Position numbers and translations under genes: made by a program. From NCBI GenBank assembly GCA_963169105.1, contig OY720635.1, positions 129,623,894-129,687,893 of the forward strand: a stretch of 64,000 bases of DNA, written 5' to 3'. The DNA is from Ceriagrion tenellum. Its lineage: Eukaryota; Arthropoda; Insecta; Odonata; Coenagrionidae. The first letter of the stretch is position 1; each line of letters opens with the position of its first letter. The notes under the pieces were generated by a model that saw nothing but the letters and a program-made list of their open reading frames with translations, did no database searches and had not been told where the DNA came from. Of the stretch, positions 22,801-35,275 are shown in pieces.

Positions 22801-24230
22801 TCACAAACATAAGAATTTATTTTTCGACACGCATGAAGGCATCATTCATCATGTCTAAGGACTTCTGCGGCAAAGTAGAATAAAAGTTGACATTATAAAA
22901 TTCCAAACACGGGTAATTTCAAAAGACGGAACTGTCATTTAATAACTAAATTATTTCGATTCCGAAGGCCGATGTTTAATATTCTTCCACTCAATCTTCT
23001 TCCATCTATGATGAAAAATATTACTATGTTGGTACCATGAACAAACATTATGGATTCTCGACTCATCTCCAAAAACTGTTGCCTAGAATTCCGTAAACAA
23101 ACAACTTTTTCGATTGAGTCGCCGTCTAGTGATGACAGACGGCAGTTCAAATATGAATACAGTCTACAGATCGTAAATAATCACGTCTTACCGGTTCTAC
23201 TTACCAGTAATCATAATGCAGTGGATAATAAAGTGCTATAATTCACAGCATCAAGTAGTTCATATCTCTTCAATCGTTATTGAATATTCACCACAGTCTC
23301 ACGTTAACAATAATTAACAACGGCTATTTACGATTCGACTGGGAAGACTTTTTTCTAAGTGGTGCCAAGGACTGAGTGAACTAAATGTGGAAATTGAGGC
23401 AACAAATTACCTAGGCAACGATTACAAACATTATACATAATATATATTCATGATTTTACCTATCGAAAAGCGGACGACGACAGCTATCCAGACAACCAAT
23501 AACCAAGATGAATAGGTAAACTCAAATCGCGGGTTAATAAAAGAATTCAGAATTCCAAAAGGGAATATTTTTTTTTGGCGGAGACCAAAAGATGATGATA
23601 TTCATTTGTCATCGCCACTTTAACCGGAGATATTCCAGCGATTTGCTCGATTCATTTTTCAGCCGATCCATCATTCACGCCTTAACATTACTCACTACGA
23701 CTGCACTCGGAGAGTCGCAGCGAAAAGGACTAATGATTTCCGCACGATTAATTGCCGTGTCCGCCAATCAAGCGAATAATTATCCACAGCCACCTGGAAG
23801 TAATTAGTCTTGATTCGTACTCGAGTTTGGTGGAAGCCTCATTTTTGACAGCCAAATTGATCTGAAGGCTATCTCACTTCCAAAAATTTCTATGTAGGGA
23901 TATTCCTTAGCAGAGAGACTGATTCATTACGCGAGAAAGACTTGCGTCATCACGAAGTAGGAAATTATCTTAGATTAACGCTATAGAATTACTCATTCTG
24001 CGGTCACACAGACATTTTTCCATTTTTGAAGGGTTGATTATAAAAATAAATAAGGCCCAGTTGCCGTAATAATACCTCCCCTGATGAAAACGCAGATATA
24101 AAAACATATTCACCGGGTGGTGAGGATATCCTCGTTAAATTTTCATCCTAGATAATTTATTATTTCTCAAGACTCATTATTAACAGGATAATGGTTGAGA
24201 GAAATTCAGCAATAAGGAAATATAAATACT
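22801..24230. other. Unannotated AT-rich stretch
   Basis: No gene or repeat recognised. Confidence 0.4.
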
Positions 24231-24537
24231 CTACATCTACATACTACCCTGTGAGCCACCGCATGGGCGTGTGGCAGGCGAAGTAAGGACACCAGCCGCG
24301 TAAATATGTAAGAGATAAGTTTTTGGGAGGTGAAATAGTGACGTGTATTATGGGAATGTGTTTAGTGGAGTTCAGTTTTTACTATGGTCACTTATTGTGC
24401 GCGGAAAGAACGAGTTATTGTACTTACATGTTCAGCAATGTACCTCTGTTATTTTTTTGGCTTCTGTCAAACCTAGAGACCTATTGAGGCGTCGTGATAA
24501 TATTCTCTGTGTCGCTCAGAAACACCAGAAATTCCAG
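24231..24537 (-). mobile_element. CR1-like retrotransposon, short 3' end
   Basis: Minus-strand copy: tail CTACATCTACATACTACC at the left, then the shared 3' UTR (GAGCCACCGCATGGGCGTGT and onward) and the last codons of ORF2 (CCTAGAGACC, TCGCTCAGAAACACC). Truncated after about 300 bp. Confidence 0.8.
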
Positions 24538-25385
24538 TAAATAACTTCATATATTTTATGGATGAATGTCTCCAAAGAATGAGACATTTCCAGCAAAAGA
24601 CCATTTAAAGAAGTGGTTATTTAAAGCCACTAATACAGCTAAAAGGTCTTGTTCGTTTTTTTTATCGTCGTATGAATTCGGTTCCAAGTGTAAAATGCAT
24701 TAACCATGCATTAGCGTATTAATCGATGAATAACGACGGCGATGCAAAAGAGCAGCGCGATGCTTACAAATCAATTCCGATCATCATGAAAAACCCATGA
24801 AAGAACACCCAATCCAAGGTTTATCGTTCAATCGACATTTGATTCGATGCTTCCGAGTGAGAAAAAATTGGAAGTACACGGAAAAATCCCATCAAATGCA
24901 TAGTACTAATTGACGACGCTTAGAGTAAATCCTTTTCATTTTAATGATGCTTGGCAGGATTAACTTCTTTTAAGATAAAAATTCAAATAGTTCTGTCGGT
25001 TTGGAAAAGACAAAACTGTTCCATGATCGAGGAATTATTTCCGCATTAAGCCTTTGAGCACAAAACATATCGGATAAATGTGGTGCTTTCCCAAAAAACC
25101 AGAATATCATGGCCTACAAAAGTTTAGAAATCCTGTATCCATTAAATAGTCACTCATAGACCATAGGTAGGCTAATTGAACATCGATTTATGGTGGTAAT
25201 AGTCAACCATTTTTAGCCCTCAGTCCTTTATAGTTGGGCAAGGAAATACCTATGCCGAGTCGGGCGACTAGAAAAACTGCCTCAGAAAATTCCCCTAAGG
25301 CTGAGTCATAGGAAACACCAATTTCAACCTATTCATTTGTACCTTATTTCATAAATTACTGATTTTATTGATAACAATATATATA
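24538..25385. other. Unannotated stretch
   Basis: Nothing recognised. Confidence 0.4.
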
Positions 25386-25398
25386 ATTGGGTATTAAG

Positions 25399-25545
25399 TA
25401 ACTATGCAGTCCTCCAATTCTTCGGACCTTACGTGACCCAGGAGATGACACTCGAGGAACGCAACGCGCTGAAACGGTTCGGCGCTGCCAGGAATGAGGT
25501 TATTAAGGACAGCTATGTACGGCTTCGAGCGGGGCCGACGGATTG
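25399..25545 (+). other. Short GC-richer open frame of unknown origin
   Basis: A frame of about 48 codons reads QFFGPYVTQEMTLEERNALK, then RFGAARNEVIKD and YVRLRAGPTD, and ends at TGA. The composition is more gene-like than the flanks (charged residues, GC-rich third positions) and CTATGCAG before it could be a splice acceptor. I do not recognise the family. It could be a decayed transposon exon, a host exon or chance. Confidence 0.25.
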
Positions 25546-25596
25546 AACGGCTGCTACCAGCGTGAATGGTATTATCACTTTACATGAGGCCTAAAG

Positions 25597-25711
25597 GTGA
25601 GGCATGGGTGTGAATGCACCCTAAAGATGTTTTTGCTTACCGAGGTCTTGTGCCTTGAAACATGGGTTTGAATGCACTCATGATGTATTTTGGCATACCG
25701 AGGCCTTGTAT
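25597..25711 (+). repeat. Two-unit tandem repeat, about 57 bp
   Basis: Two diverged units share ATGGGTKTGAATGCAC and TACCGAGGYCTTGTR. They follow directly after the short GC-richer frame. Confidence 0.6.
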
Positions 25712-26009
25712 TGGCTTTCAAATAACTATTAATATTAATAGCTATGCAGTTTATTGGACGAGTATATTTCTAATTAACGTATATTCCAGCGACAGGAGCC
25801 CACTGCTATGCCTCTTTAATTTTACTAACACAATACTTCGGTTTATATAGTTACTTCCTAATAATTTGCTACCTAAGACAGACGGGAGCCTTTATTTCAT
25901 CATATTAGGGAGAATTTGTGTCGTACATCACCTCAGCATGCATCCGGAATTTCCTACGTGTGAGTCGGTTAGCGAAAGAACTGTCGGGGAAATTCAAGGA
26001 CCTTATTTC
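25712..26009. other. Unannotated stretch
   Basis: Nothing recognised. Confidence 0.35.
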
Positions 26010-26330
26010 AGCACCGGGAAGAACGATTGTTGGTTGGTTATTTGGGAAAGCGACCGACAACTGAGGTTATTTGTTTCATAGGAGTAAGGGAGGGATGATT
26101 AGAAAATTGGTGGAAGGGTGGAGAGAAACCCGGCGTCGGCATTAGCCTGCTCCTAACGATAGGCGCCAAGGGGACCACAGTTTAACGTCTCGTCCGACAG
26201 ACGGAATACTGCACTTGAAGTGCCCTCCACAAGACAGTCAAGAACAGATCGGGTTTCCTTCGAAAAATATCCTCCTAGACAGGGATTTGAGCCCTGGCCG
26301 CCGTTCAACCCGGGAATGAACGACGAACGA
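26010..26330 (-). mobile_element. tRNA-derived SINE, copy 1
   Basis: On the minus strand it has a tRNA-like head with a B box (AGGGCTCAAATCCCTGTC, 26297-26280), the body GGAAACCCGATC, GAGCACTTCAAGTGCAG-type sequence, the conserved block GACGAGACGTTAAACTGTGG, CCCCTTGGCGCC, and a tail with GTCGGTCGCTTTCCCAAATA. It aligns along its length with 58036-58335 and with the older copy at 54262-54495. No coding capacity; it depended on a LINE for movement. Confidence 0.75.
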
Positions 26331-27130
26331 ATATTAGCTCATTACAGTTTTCGCGAAAATTGTATTTATAGGTAAACTGATTAGATGAAGAAAATACTAT
26401 TTCACCTCACATGCCACCCTTTCTAGCATTAAATCCCATTTAATTTGGAGTTCAATTTACGAAAAAAGCGTAGGAAAGTTCGACTTTGTTGTATTAAGAC
26501 AACAGACGGCTGGATTTTACGTAAGTTGCCAGAATGTGCAATAAGTAACATTCATAAAATTTCGCGGAGGAACCACTTTTGTTGAAACGCGATTATAAAA
26601 TGTAGAAAAAGGCATAATATCAATTCGTTTCTTTCAAAATTATAAGTAAGGTAAGCTAAATTAGCAGTCGAAGCACCCAAACCACTACAAGCGGAATAAG
26701 ACCCTCATTGACTGAGACTTTAAGGTAGTTTTAGCGAGATAGCCTATTCAAAATGGGAATGGGATTGGGAATGATGTTGACTCCTTACCCTTACGATCTA
26801 GTATCAAGGAATTTCCAATAAACCTACTCAATGGTCATACTAATTCGAGACATTATAAGACGTATGACCAAATCACAAAAGATATCACAGATAGAATTTG
26901 AAATATGACATTCCTAAGCAACCGTTGAGTCAGCATGTCCGGTCAGTCCGAAGTTTACACAATTGCGTTACATTTCACAGGAGATACGAATCATAGTATA
27001 AATTTGAACCATGCCATTTACAAAAACCCGTTTAAACAGTTAGTCCGGTAAGCCCTAATGTTTCCGCGACGTCTCCCCGATGACTCCATACTTCCTTCGA
27101 GAAATGCCTACCGGCAGGTTACTTTTTACG
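26331..27130. other. Unannotated stretch
   Basis: Nothing recognised. Confidence 0.35.
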
Positions 27131-27335
27131 ACAGAAGTATCAGTTGCTCTGGAGCCCTCTTCAGGCCGAAATTATTTGGGAAGCATTAAGACCGATATTT
27201 ATGGTAACTGATATTGATAGGATACCGATTCCCATGAAATGGGGCCGAAATACAATGCACGATTCTTCGACCTGAAGATGCCCCAGGACTGGTGTAGGTA
27301 TTGTTGCCGCCGAAAACAACATTTGTAACGATTAG
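27131..27335. repeat. Divergent pair of CCTGAAGA motifs
   Basis: CCTGAAGAGGGCTCCAGAG lies on the minus strand near 27165-27147, and CCTGAAGATGCCCCAGG on plus at 27270-27286, followed by GCCGAAAAC. The arrangement resembles the clearer inverted repeat at 35042-35275, and CTGAAGA...GAAA motifs are often seen in Penelope-associated repeats. Weak evidence. Confidence 0.3.
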
Positions 27336-27650
27336 TCCAAAAAATTATAGTCAGTATATCCGGTTGTGGAAAACCAATTTTCCTCCTCAAGGAATCTTAA
27401 TCCCAAACAAACGAGACACCACAATCACCACTCATTCAAACGGTATTCCACCGGATTTACGGACGGTTTCCTCACATTACCTACCTCCTGAGTAGTGACA
27501 AAATTAGAGAGATACACTGCCAAACTGACAGGTACAAAATTTAGTTATTTCTTCGCAGATTAGATATAACAGGGTGACGCCAACTTAAGACACATCGAAA
27601 ATACACTATCCACCCCAGCTCTCTTCCCTCCTTTCCATGGTGTGTGTTCA

Positions 27651-27706
27651 AACACCACCTGCCACGCGCCTCTCATAGGCTCGCAGGGTGGCATGTCAAT
27701 GTACAT
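27651..27706 (+). mobile_element. CR1-like 3' tail remnant
   Basis: AACACCACCTGCCACGCGCC followed by TCGCAGGGTGGCATGT matches the last 60 bp of the CR1-like 3' UTR (consensus-like form CACCCCCTGCCACACGCCC, GGCTCGCAGGGTAGTATGT). Only this short, diverged piece remains. Confidence 0.5.
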
Positions 27707-28474
27707 TACATGAAAGTCATTTTGAGCTTGGTAATCTGTCAATTCATTTGCAAATTTAAAACTTGATAGAGCCTAAAATTTACTTTCCACAAACAAGGAT
27801 AAAAGTGTATTAAGATAATTACGTAATAATATTTATTATACCAATCTCCAGTTGATAAAGAAAAAACACCAAATGAAAATTTTAATGACGGCACGACTAA
27901 TGTATGACCTGATTACGAAAGTGACTATGATCTACCATGATCGGCTTTACATTTATATGAGGACTTTAATTTCCATTTTCTATATTAATTCCGAACATGT
28001 CTGCACATTAGGTACTACGTACGTCTGGGTAGCGAGACGCAGTTAGCCAACCATAGTTGTACGAGAACAGACTCATGGTGACTGAGTTCTGAGAATTTTC
28101 TCGCGTCTTATCACATCCATAACTCTTCCGAATCATTCTTCAGGACACCAATATCGAGAGGAATCAACGAATAAAAATCAACGAACGTGAGCGTAGATCG
28201 CTGTAGCAAATACAATTTCATAATACATTACTCACCACACAACTACAGCAGTTCGTTAGACGAGGGAGGATAATGAGCCTTTATTGCTATAACGAGGGTT
28301 TAATTGAATTACAGTCACAATATTCTTTATCCTTATACCATTCAATTACTGACCTCAGCAGATATCTATTTATACTACCTCGGACAAAATTTATAATGGA
28401 TTACATAATTATCAAAATGTTATTTTCGTCTCCGCCTCATCCTGTACGATTTTACTTTAGCCAAGAGTCACCAG
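27707..28474. other. Unannotated stretch upstream of tRNA-Glu
   Basis: Nothing recognised. The 132-codon plus frame that crosses into the tRNA gene (28273-28671) reads through an RNA gene and is not protein coding. Confidence 0.4.
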
Positions 28475-28546
28475 TCCCATGTGGTCTAGTGGCTAGGATA
28501 TCTGGCTTTCACCCAGAAGGCCCGGGTTCGATTCCCGGCATGGGAA
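28475..28546 (+). tRNA. tRNA-Glu-TTC: tRNA-Glu (anticodon TTC)
   Basis: Complete 72-nt cloverleaf. The acceptor TCCCATG pairs with CATGGGA, then discriminator A at 28546. A box TGGTCTAGTGG at 28482-28492; B box GGTTCGATTCC at 28525-28535. The anticodon stem TCTGG/CCAGA holds the loop CTTTCAC, placing TTC at 28508-28510; it reads GAA and GAG codons for glutamate. All arms pair and the sequence closely follows the conserved animal tRNA-Glu, so it is probably functional. No intron, no encoded CCA. Pol III transcription from the internal boxes is expected. It has no relation to its neighbours, as is normal for dispersed tRNA genes. Confidence 0.97.
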
Positions 28547-28548
28547 CA

Positions 28549-28556
28549 TTTTTTTT
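28549..28556 (+). terminator. Pol III T-run terminator of tRNA-Glu
   Basis: Eight consecutive T residues two bases after the discriminator base. Confidence 0.9.
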
Positions 28557-31500
28557 CCTCCAGGCAATGAAGGGGAAGAAGGTACTGCCACCATATTCCT
28601 ACATTTTAATAACAATTGACAAGCTGGGAAAACAATTATTTACAACTCTGTCGCACAAATGTAGGCATTAACAGCCATTATTCCTACAAATATTAATTAT
28701 TCTAACAAGTTTTCCTTACCTACAGCGCTGGCGTCAGTAATTCTAGGTCTGTCTCAAGATCTCCCTATCTTAGCATTTAGGAGTAACGTACAATCCTGCA
28801 CCACAAATACCTTCAACCTAACATCATTCACCCACCCCAATTCTCAGGTTTTAAAACCTTAAACGGCAAGGCACGGTTCATTCATCCTTTTCTAGAAATC
28901 ACACATTTATAATTAATAGACAAGATTCCCTAGTCCTTATCTCCAACGGTAATCAGGTTTCTCCTCAAAGAAAGCGATTTTTACCGAATCGCCGGTTTAG
29001 CTATATTTGGTGTGAACGCACCAGGTAACCAGTTTTGAACTCGTTAGCGGAAAAGCACGGTTCATTAAAACAAGTAAACACAATTTTTACCACTAAAAGT
29101 TACGCATAGTAAATGGAGGTAATAAATTAACTTCTATAGAAAATATTTATATCATTAACTTTTGGGTCAAGGTACTTGTGTGTGGTAAATATTACACCAA
29201 TAACTAGAAGTAAGACATTAAAAACCATTTCAGTGGTGTAATAAGAAGAAATTAAGATAAAATGAAACTCAACATGACGGAAAATTTCAAATTCTCCCAT
29301 TCATTTCAATTCTGTGAACGCCCTCACATATCAAGAAACGTCAATTGACGCCCACCGGTGCATCTAGTGTTAAACTAAAAGGTATTACGAAAATAAATTT
29401 AACAGCGGAAAATGCTAGATCGAGTCAGAAATTTCCTGAATGTAGGCAATAAATTTGAGACAAACCTGAAGAACATTTAAATCTGCAAGATAAACCTAGG
29501 AAGTCGACTCAAGTACTTTATTGGTGGTTAAATTTAGCATACTTTGCGAAACATTTTCGACCACCCCCTTGATTCCACAAATCCTTAATCCAAAAGTCCC
29601 CAAATCTTTACAATCGTAGACTACTTTGCCAAATCAGGTTAAGTTACAAAAATAAAGTCAAACAAATTATGACTGAACCAATGTTTATTTCAAATACACC
29701 AGGTACCCAGTTTACTCATCCCATAGAACATGTACGCGCGGTAAAGTTCGATCCCTGCATACAGCGACGCATGCCGCCCCTTCATTTCTTTTCGCCCCCC
29801 GGTATTAAAGCACCGTGCACTTATGCGAACCTAAAGCTCAAGCATGGAGAACAGAGGCCCAGTTTATATATCCAACTTAAGTATTAGCGGCAAGAATTCT
29901 CGAGGGAATAAAAATGGGAGAGACATGAAAAATAATGAGGGCAGGGTCAGCAAAAATGAGCACAGATTGAAGACGCGGTTGACGACCAGAGAAAATAAAA
30001 CTAATTTTTCAACACCGGATGAGAAGACCCCAGACTCATCTCTATATGTGCGATATCTCTCCGAGTAAGCGCTTGTAAGAAGCTCCTTATTTTATGTTCG
30101 AGCCAAAATTTTAGATGTTATCGTGAAACGTATAAAAACGCTCAATTCCTAAGAATGATCGCCACTGTCTCTAAAGCGAAATAAAATACAAGAAAACAAA
30201 AAAAAAGAATAATCACATATACTTGAAATAAGGCCATCTAAAGGAAAAAATAAGACTATGTAGGCCAGAGTAATGGTGAATTTTAATTTCTATTACAAAG
30301 GAAACCTAGTAGTCTAAATTTAACGAGTTTGAAATTTCTGGGCTGACGAAAGTTATTTAAGTATGCAGGAATTATTAAATGAAACCACGCACTTTTGACC
30401 ACAATAAAATATTTATGTCACATTAAATCTGAATGTGGAATAAACCCAGTTTTCCCTAACAACGCATCTTCTCTGACTGAACTCTACTAATGATCACTTT
30501 GCCTATTTAAACCACCTACCCACCATTATCACTCACAGAAACGAGAACAATGTCAGCCTCCCAAACGCTCACAAATATTTCAACTAACGTCTAGCGAAAC
30601 AAATTGCAAAACTAAGGGCTTTGACCCTGGCCACATAGCAATAAAACTTTCGCATTCGACAACTATCGCTTCTGTGGATAGATGAATCTTTTAATGGTGT
30701 CCAATAACAAATCAAACGTTAGCGCTACCGTAATGATGGACCCTTTGCATGGCTCCTAAATCCACATAAAAATAAGTAAATTCCATCATCCGCTCAAGAG
30801 TAATACCACCTAGGTAAAAAACTGACTGAGGGAGTATTTGGATTATATCCAATTGATTCTATTCTATTAAGAATAAGCTCAGTTTGATTGCCATTCGAAA
30901 AGTAGCTCCACTTTCGGGAATGCTTCCATTTTTTTAACCCCACTGTCACACATTGACGCGACGCTATGCCGCCGTCTGCAAGGATGACCGCAGTTGTAGG
31001 CGACTCTGCAGCAAAAAAATATCCTTCCGCGCATGGAAGGCAAACAATAACAACGACCTCATTTATTGAAAGCGGCCTTTAGTATCCCCTCGATGACCTA
31101 ATTAAAGCCTCTCTCTTCTTCTCCCCGTAGTTTTTGTATGCATCCCATCTCCTCCGCGAGGTTTTTGCGGCGCCAAGAACGATACAGCACAAAAGGGAAG
31201 GTTGGCTGGCCCATAATTCATTGCTCAGCAGTCATTTCGTCCAGCCCCTTTAGCTGCACGATCAACTTTTCGGGGAGGGAATTAATTTGCATCTCTAATT
31301 GGTCCGCGTGTAAGCAAGCGAGCGAGCAAACAGTGAATAAAAATATGCATAATTTTACCGCTCCGCGGGATGCCTTGGGTCCGGGAAAAGTTCCGTCCCC
31401 GGGAAACAAAATTTCGAAAGCGATAAAGTTCCTCCGATGCTCGGTGTAGAACGAGTAAACTTTCGTGTAAAGATATGTATCGGGAGGGGAGAATACGAGT

Positions 31501-33722
31501 AAATAAGACAATTATGCCTCAAAATAATGAAAGTACGGAGCAGTCGTAATGTGTGCGCCCGCGGAACGCGGACGATAGTAGTTTTACTCATACAAGCCGC
31601 GTACATAAAATTATTAAGCGTCTTCGCGGGGATAGGACTCGCCAATGGTAGACACCTACGACCACTGCGCTAGACAATTTTCACCAACATTACCCCGAAT
31701 AGTCCAGTTAATTTGACTTTAGGGGGCTCCTTCAATCGAGAAAAACTATGCACCTATACATTCATGGTTTCTCTTCGGTATATAACCCTCCTATCGTATT
31801 TCACAATGGTATGGCTTCATCATGAATCATGAAGCACAGATTTATTTTATTTTCCACCAACAAAAAATATCCATCAAAAAATATATATGTTCTAAATTAG
31901 CCAAATTTGATTTTGACGAGATAATAGCTGATATGACTTCGTAAAAAATAATTCGCGAAAGATTAATTGCACACGCTAATTATAATTTAAAATCCTAAAT
32001 TATGGTCCATTATTTAAGAGAGATACTTCATTTGGATGAACTTGAAGTAATATTTACCCTCCGTAAATCCAATCAGTCATTTTTCCACGAAATGCCAATA
32101 TCTATTTCATTATTTCCAAATAAAATAAATCATGGGACTATGTCGTTAAAATATTGGCATTAAAAATTATATTTATAATTCATCATGCGTAATATTTTAA
32201 CATCGAACATCAGCGGGCATCATTAGTATGTGACAGCCTTCTAATTCCATGAAGGTATCAACAACTGCAACACATTGTTTGACGAGGACATGAACTATGT
32301 TCGCGAAACTACTCAGTATGGGCAATACGCGACATCTTCAAAACTTGCACGTCATAAAACGAAATCGACTGCGAGACTATTACTTCCAAATTACCTAGTT
32401 CCTTTATAAAAGGGTCTCAGTGAATAATACACTAAAATTTCAAGCAGGACACAACAGCAGTAAAATACTTATTACACCACTTTTCGGAGAGGAAAAATGG
32501 AGTTGAGGTCGGTAATATCGAAGACTGTCTGCAGCGCAGTACCATTTGGAAATATTTGGCATTCTTCCAATTTATATTCCTGATATTTTTCTGATTTCTT
32601 TCCCTTTGAAATTCTAATAAAACAGAAAAAAAATTGAGGATTCAACGCGATTTTATGACATTAGGGCAACCTCATTAATAGCGGTGCATATGCCAAGGTC
32701 TTCATTTTTACTTAAAATATAAAAATTATAAGGATTTGACCAAATTTAAAAATTTAAACTAAAACTTATGTCAGTATTGTGAGAATACCACTCTCCTGAA
32801 TACTTGGGACTTGCGAAACAAATTCTTATCACACTGAGAAGATTATCCAACCACGATTTTGTTATGGAAAAGTCCAAGGGACAAGAATTAAGTGTTTAGC
32901 TCACCCAGCAGAAGATAATAGTTCACTATTGTTGTCCGTTTAGGTAAAACTTTATAAAAAATACTGTCACCTCACACTTTTATTTTTAAATTATTAGATC
33001 ACTGGATACATCACTGTCGTTTTGTTACGACGAATTAGTCACGAAAAATTTGTTTCAAAGTCCTGAAAATTTATTTCATACATGACGAAATACGGAACCA
33101 AAACGAACTTTTCTGCTCTGCCTGCTTCTGGGAGAATTTGGTCCATGGTATCACACTAATTTATAACCGTGTAATTTACAACTCCTTGAAATACCTCTTA
33201 AATCATTTCTACATCTAAATAAACATAAATAAGCAAAGGAAGATAAAAATCCTACGGCTAACCAAAATTGGGGATACAAAAGATGGGTTAGTTGGTCAAT
33301 TAGCTCTTTAAAAACTATGGTGATACAAATGCCTAAGAATGAGTGAAGTCGAACCAAGAGAATTTTTGGCTCCGTTCGCCGAAACTCAGTTGGATATTGT
33401 TCGCGGCCTTTCCCATCCTATCTCACTCATTCCATCTCTACTTAACTCTCTCAATAACCGCAAGGCGTGACCTTGCCACCCGGATAACCTCATGATTCAC
33501 GGAGTGCGGATCCGACCTCTCGACTCCTAACTTGGATGCATGTTGGCGATATCGCAAAAGCACCAAGGGCATTTCCTGTAGCTAGACGTCATAATGTGCA
33601 GAGAGATTCAACGCGAGATAAAAACCACGCACCATGAGAGATGAGCACTTGGAACCTTATAATTATTGACTGACATCGTACTTCCAATCGTCCACCCAAA
33701 GGGATAGATCAATAATGTATTC
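28557..33722. other. Long unannotated stretch
   Basis: About 5.2 kb with no recognised gene or transposon. A block at 31130-31640 is GC-richer and gives overlapping open frames of about 97-103 codons on both strands, none with a motif; composition alone explains them. It may be low-copy non-coding DNA. Confidence 0.4.
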
Positions 33723-33888
33723 ATTTTCTTGCTAAATGTGAAGGTATGGCTTTTCTCTCTTTCTTTTGAAAGAGCGGAACTACTTTTGATGCAATAATAA
33801 TTATTTTCTTGCCAAATGTGAAGGTATGGCTTTTCTCTCTTTCTTTTGAAAGAGCGGAACTACTTTTGATGTAATAATAATTATTTTG
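33723..33888 (+). repeat. Tandem duplication of an 80-bp unit
   Basis: Units 33723-33802 and 33803-33882 are nearly identical (CTAAATGTG against CCAAATGTG, GATGCAAT against GATGTAAT are the differences seen). It spans TATGGCTTTTCTCTCTTTC and AGAGCGGAACTAC. The high identity implies a recent local duplication. Confidence 0.9.
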
Positions 33889-35041
33889 TATTCGACATTG
33901 AAAATATACAATATTTATATGCACAATATTGCTATCGACACAAAAAATTAAAAAAAAATGTTTTATTTTGTTTTTCATAAATATTATTACAATTACTAAA
34001 TAATTATTCTCAAAAACTAAATGTATTGCACATATTTTGCATCACATTCGTGCACCAATGTTTTATGATGGTAGCTCCAAACAGGGAAACCTTTAGAGCT
34101 ACTTAAAGCTCACATGCAAACTTTATAAAATTTATATATTTTTACAACTGTATTTCATCTGTATAAAAAGGCATATGAGCAATAAATATCTATCTATATA
34201 TCCCAACGAATTCCTATTTAAAAAATTCTCAATACTCAATTATCAATTTCTCACCCCAAGCAAAGAACGGCAAATACTAGTTTTTTAATCCCAAAAACGC
34301 ACAGTAATCCCTCAGGAATACGCGACACACCCATTTCAATTTCATAGAAAAAGAGATTTGCCAGGTCCTTACGTAATGAAAACCTTAAGCACCCTCTGAT
34401 GTCAGATGCGGACACACCACAAAGATTATTCAACAGAGTGGACTTAAAGCCCTCTTACGTGTTTCTAATGGACCAGGATGCCTATCACGGATGTACTTTC
34501 GATATCCCCACCAAAGGAAATGACTTGGGATGATGACGAAACCATATAATGTAATTGAAGAACTGCCCCGGAGGCGAAGTCAGGAATAGTTCCTACCACG
34601 AAAATTCGGGGAAGGATAATCAAAAATCTTAATGGACATCTAGGAACAAGTCTCAAGACCATAAAAATAATGCGAAAAGAGCTTAATGTTTAAATGCGTT
34701 AAAAGTTTAACTGAGTCCTTGAATAAAATATAAGTCCATGCAGAAAACACTGATTCAATCGAAATAAGTATATTCACTAAATTCGTAAAACAGACAGTAC
34801 AGCCACGGAAAGTCACCGCAAAAACATCACAAATGGAAATAAAATATTCTGATCTTGGAAGCAAAGAAGCCATGAGACAATGCAATAAATTAACAAAAAT
34901 ATCCAACTGCATGGTAGAAATTTTTTTTTCAAACAGCGCGGGTCAAACTTGAAATAAAAAGGTACACCCATTAAGAATCGCTTGAAAATTTAAATTGCTG
35001 TACCAATGCATTCGTTTTTATTCTCAACTTTGAAGTCAGAC
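33889..35041. other. Unannotated AT-rich stretch
   Basis: Nothing recognised. Minus open frames of 60-90 codons lack motifs. Confidence 0.4.
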
Positions 35042-35275
35042 TTTTTTTCTTTCCGTGTCTCCATCCGAGATTCGGCCGCGCCGTTGTTTTCCCGACAACG
35101 TTTCTCCTCCTCTCCTGGAGGCGTCTTCAGGTCGAAGCTGCGAGCACTAAAAAGCGCTAGCAAAAACTAGCTAAAAAAAGCTAGAGCTCGCATCTTTGAC
35201 CTAAAGATGCCTCCAGAAGAGGAGGAGAAACGTCGTCAGAAAAACAACGACGTGCCCAAATCCTGAAAGAAAAAT
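35042..35275. repeat. Inverted repeat with hammerhead-like arms
   Basis: The left arm (35042-35142) and right arm (35180-35275) are reverse complements with moderate divergence: GTTTCTCCTCCTCTCCTGGAG against the GGAGGAGAAAC side, and TTTTTCTTTC at both outer ends. On the outward strands each arm reads CCTGAAGA (left, minus) or CCTAAAGA (right, plus), then CCTCC, a short loop, GGAGG, AGAAACG, then a second stem (ACGTCGT/ACGACGT in the right arm). CTGANGA, a stem, then GAAA is the hammerhead ribozyme core order. The spacer holds short AGCTAG palindromes. Confidence 0.7.

Noticed and set aside
28273..28671. 132-codon plus frame
   Set aside because: It reads straight through the tRNA-Glu gene and has no domain.
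33723..33888. CRISPR-like repeat array
   Set aside because: Only two adjacent 80-bp units without spacers, in a eukaryotic context.
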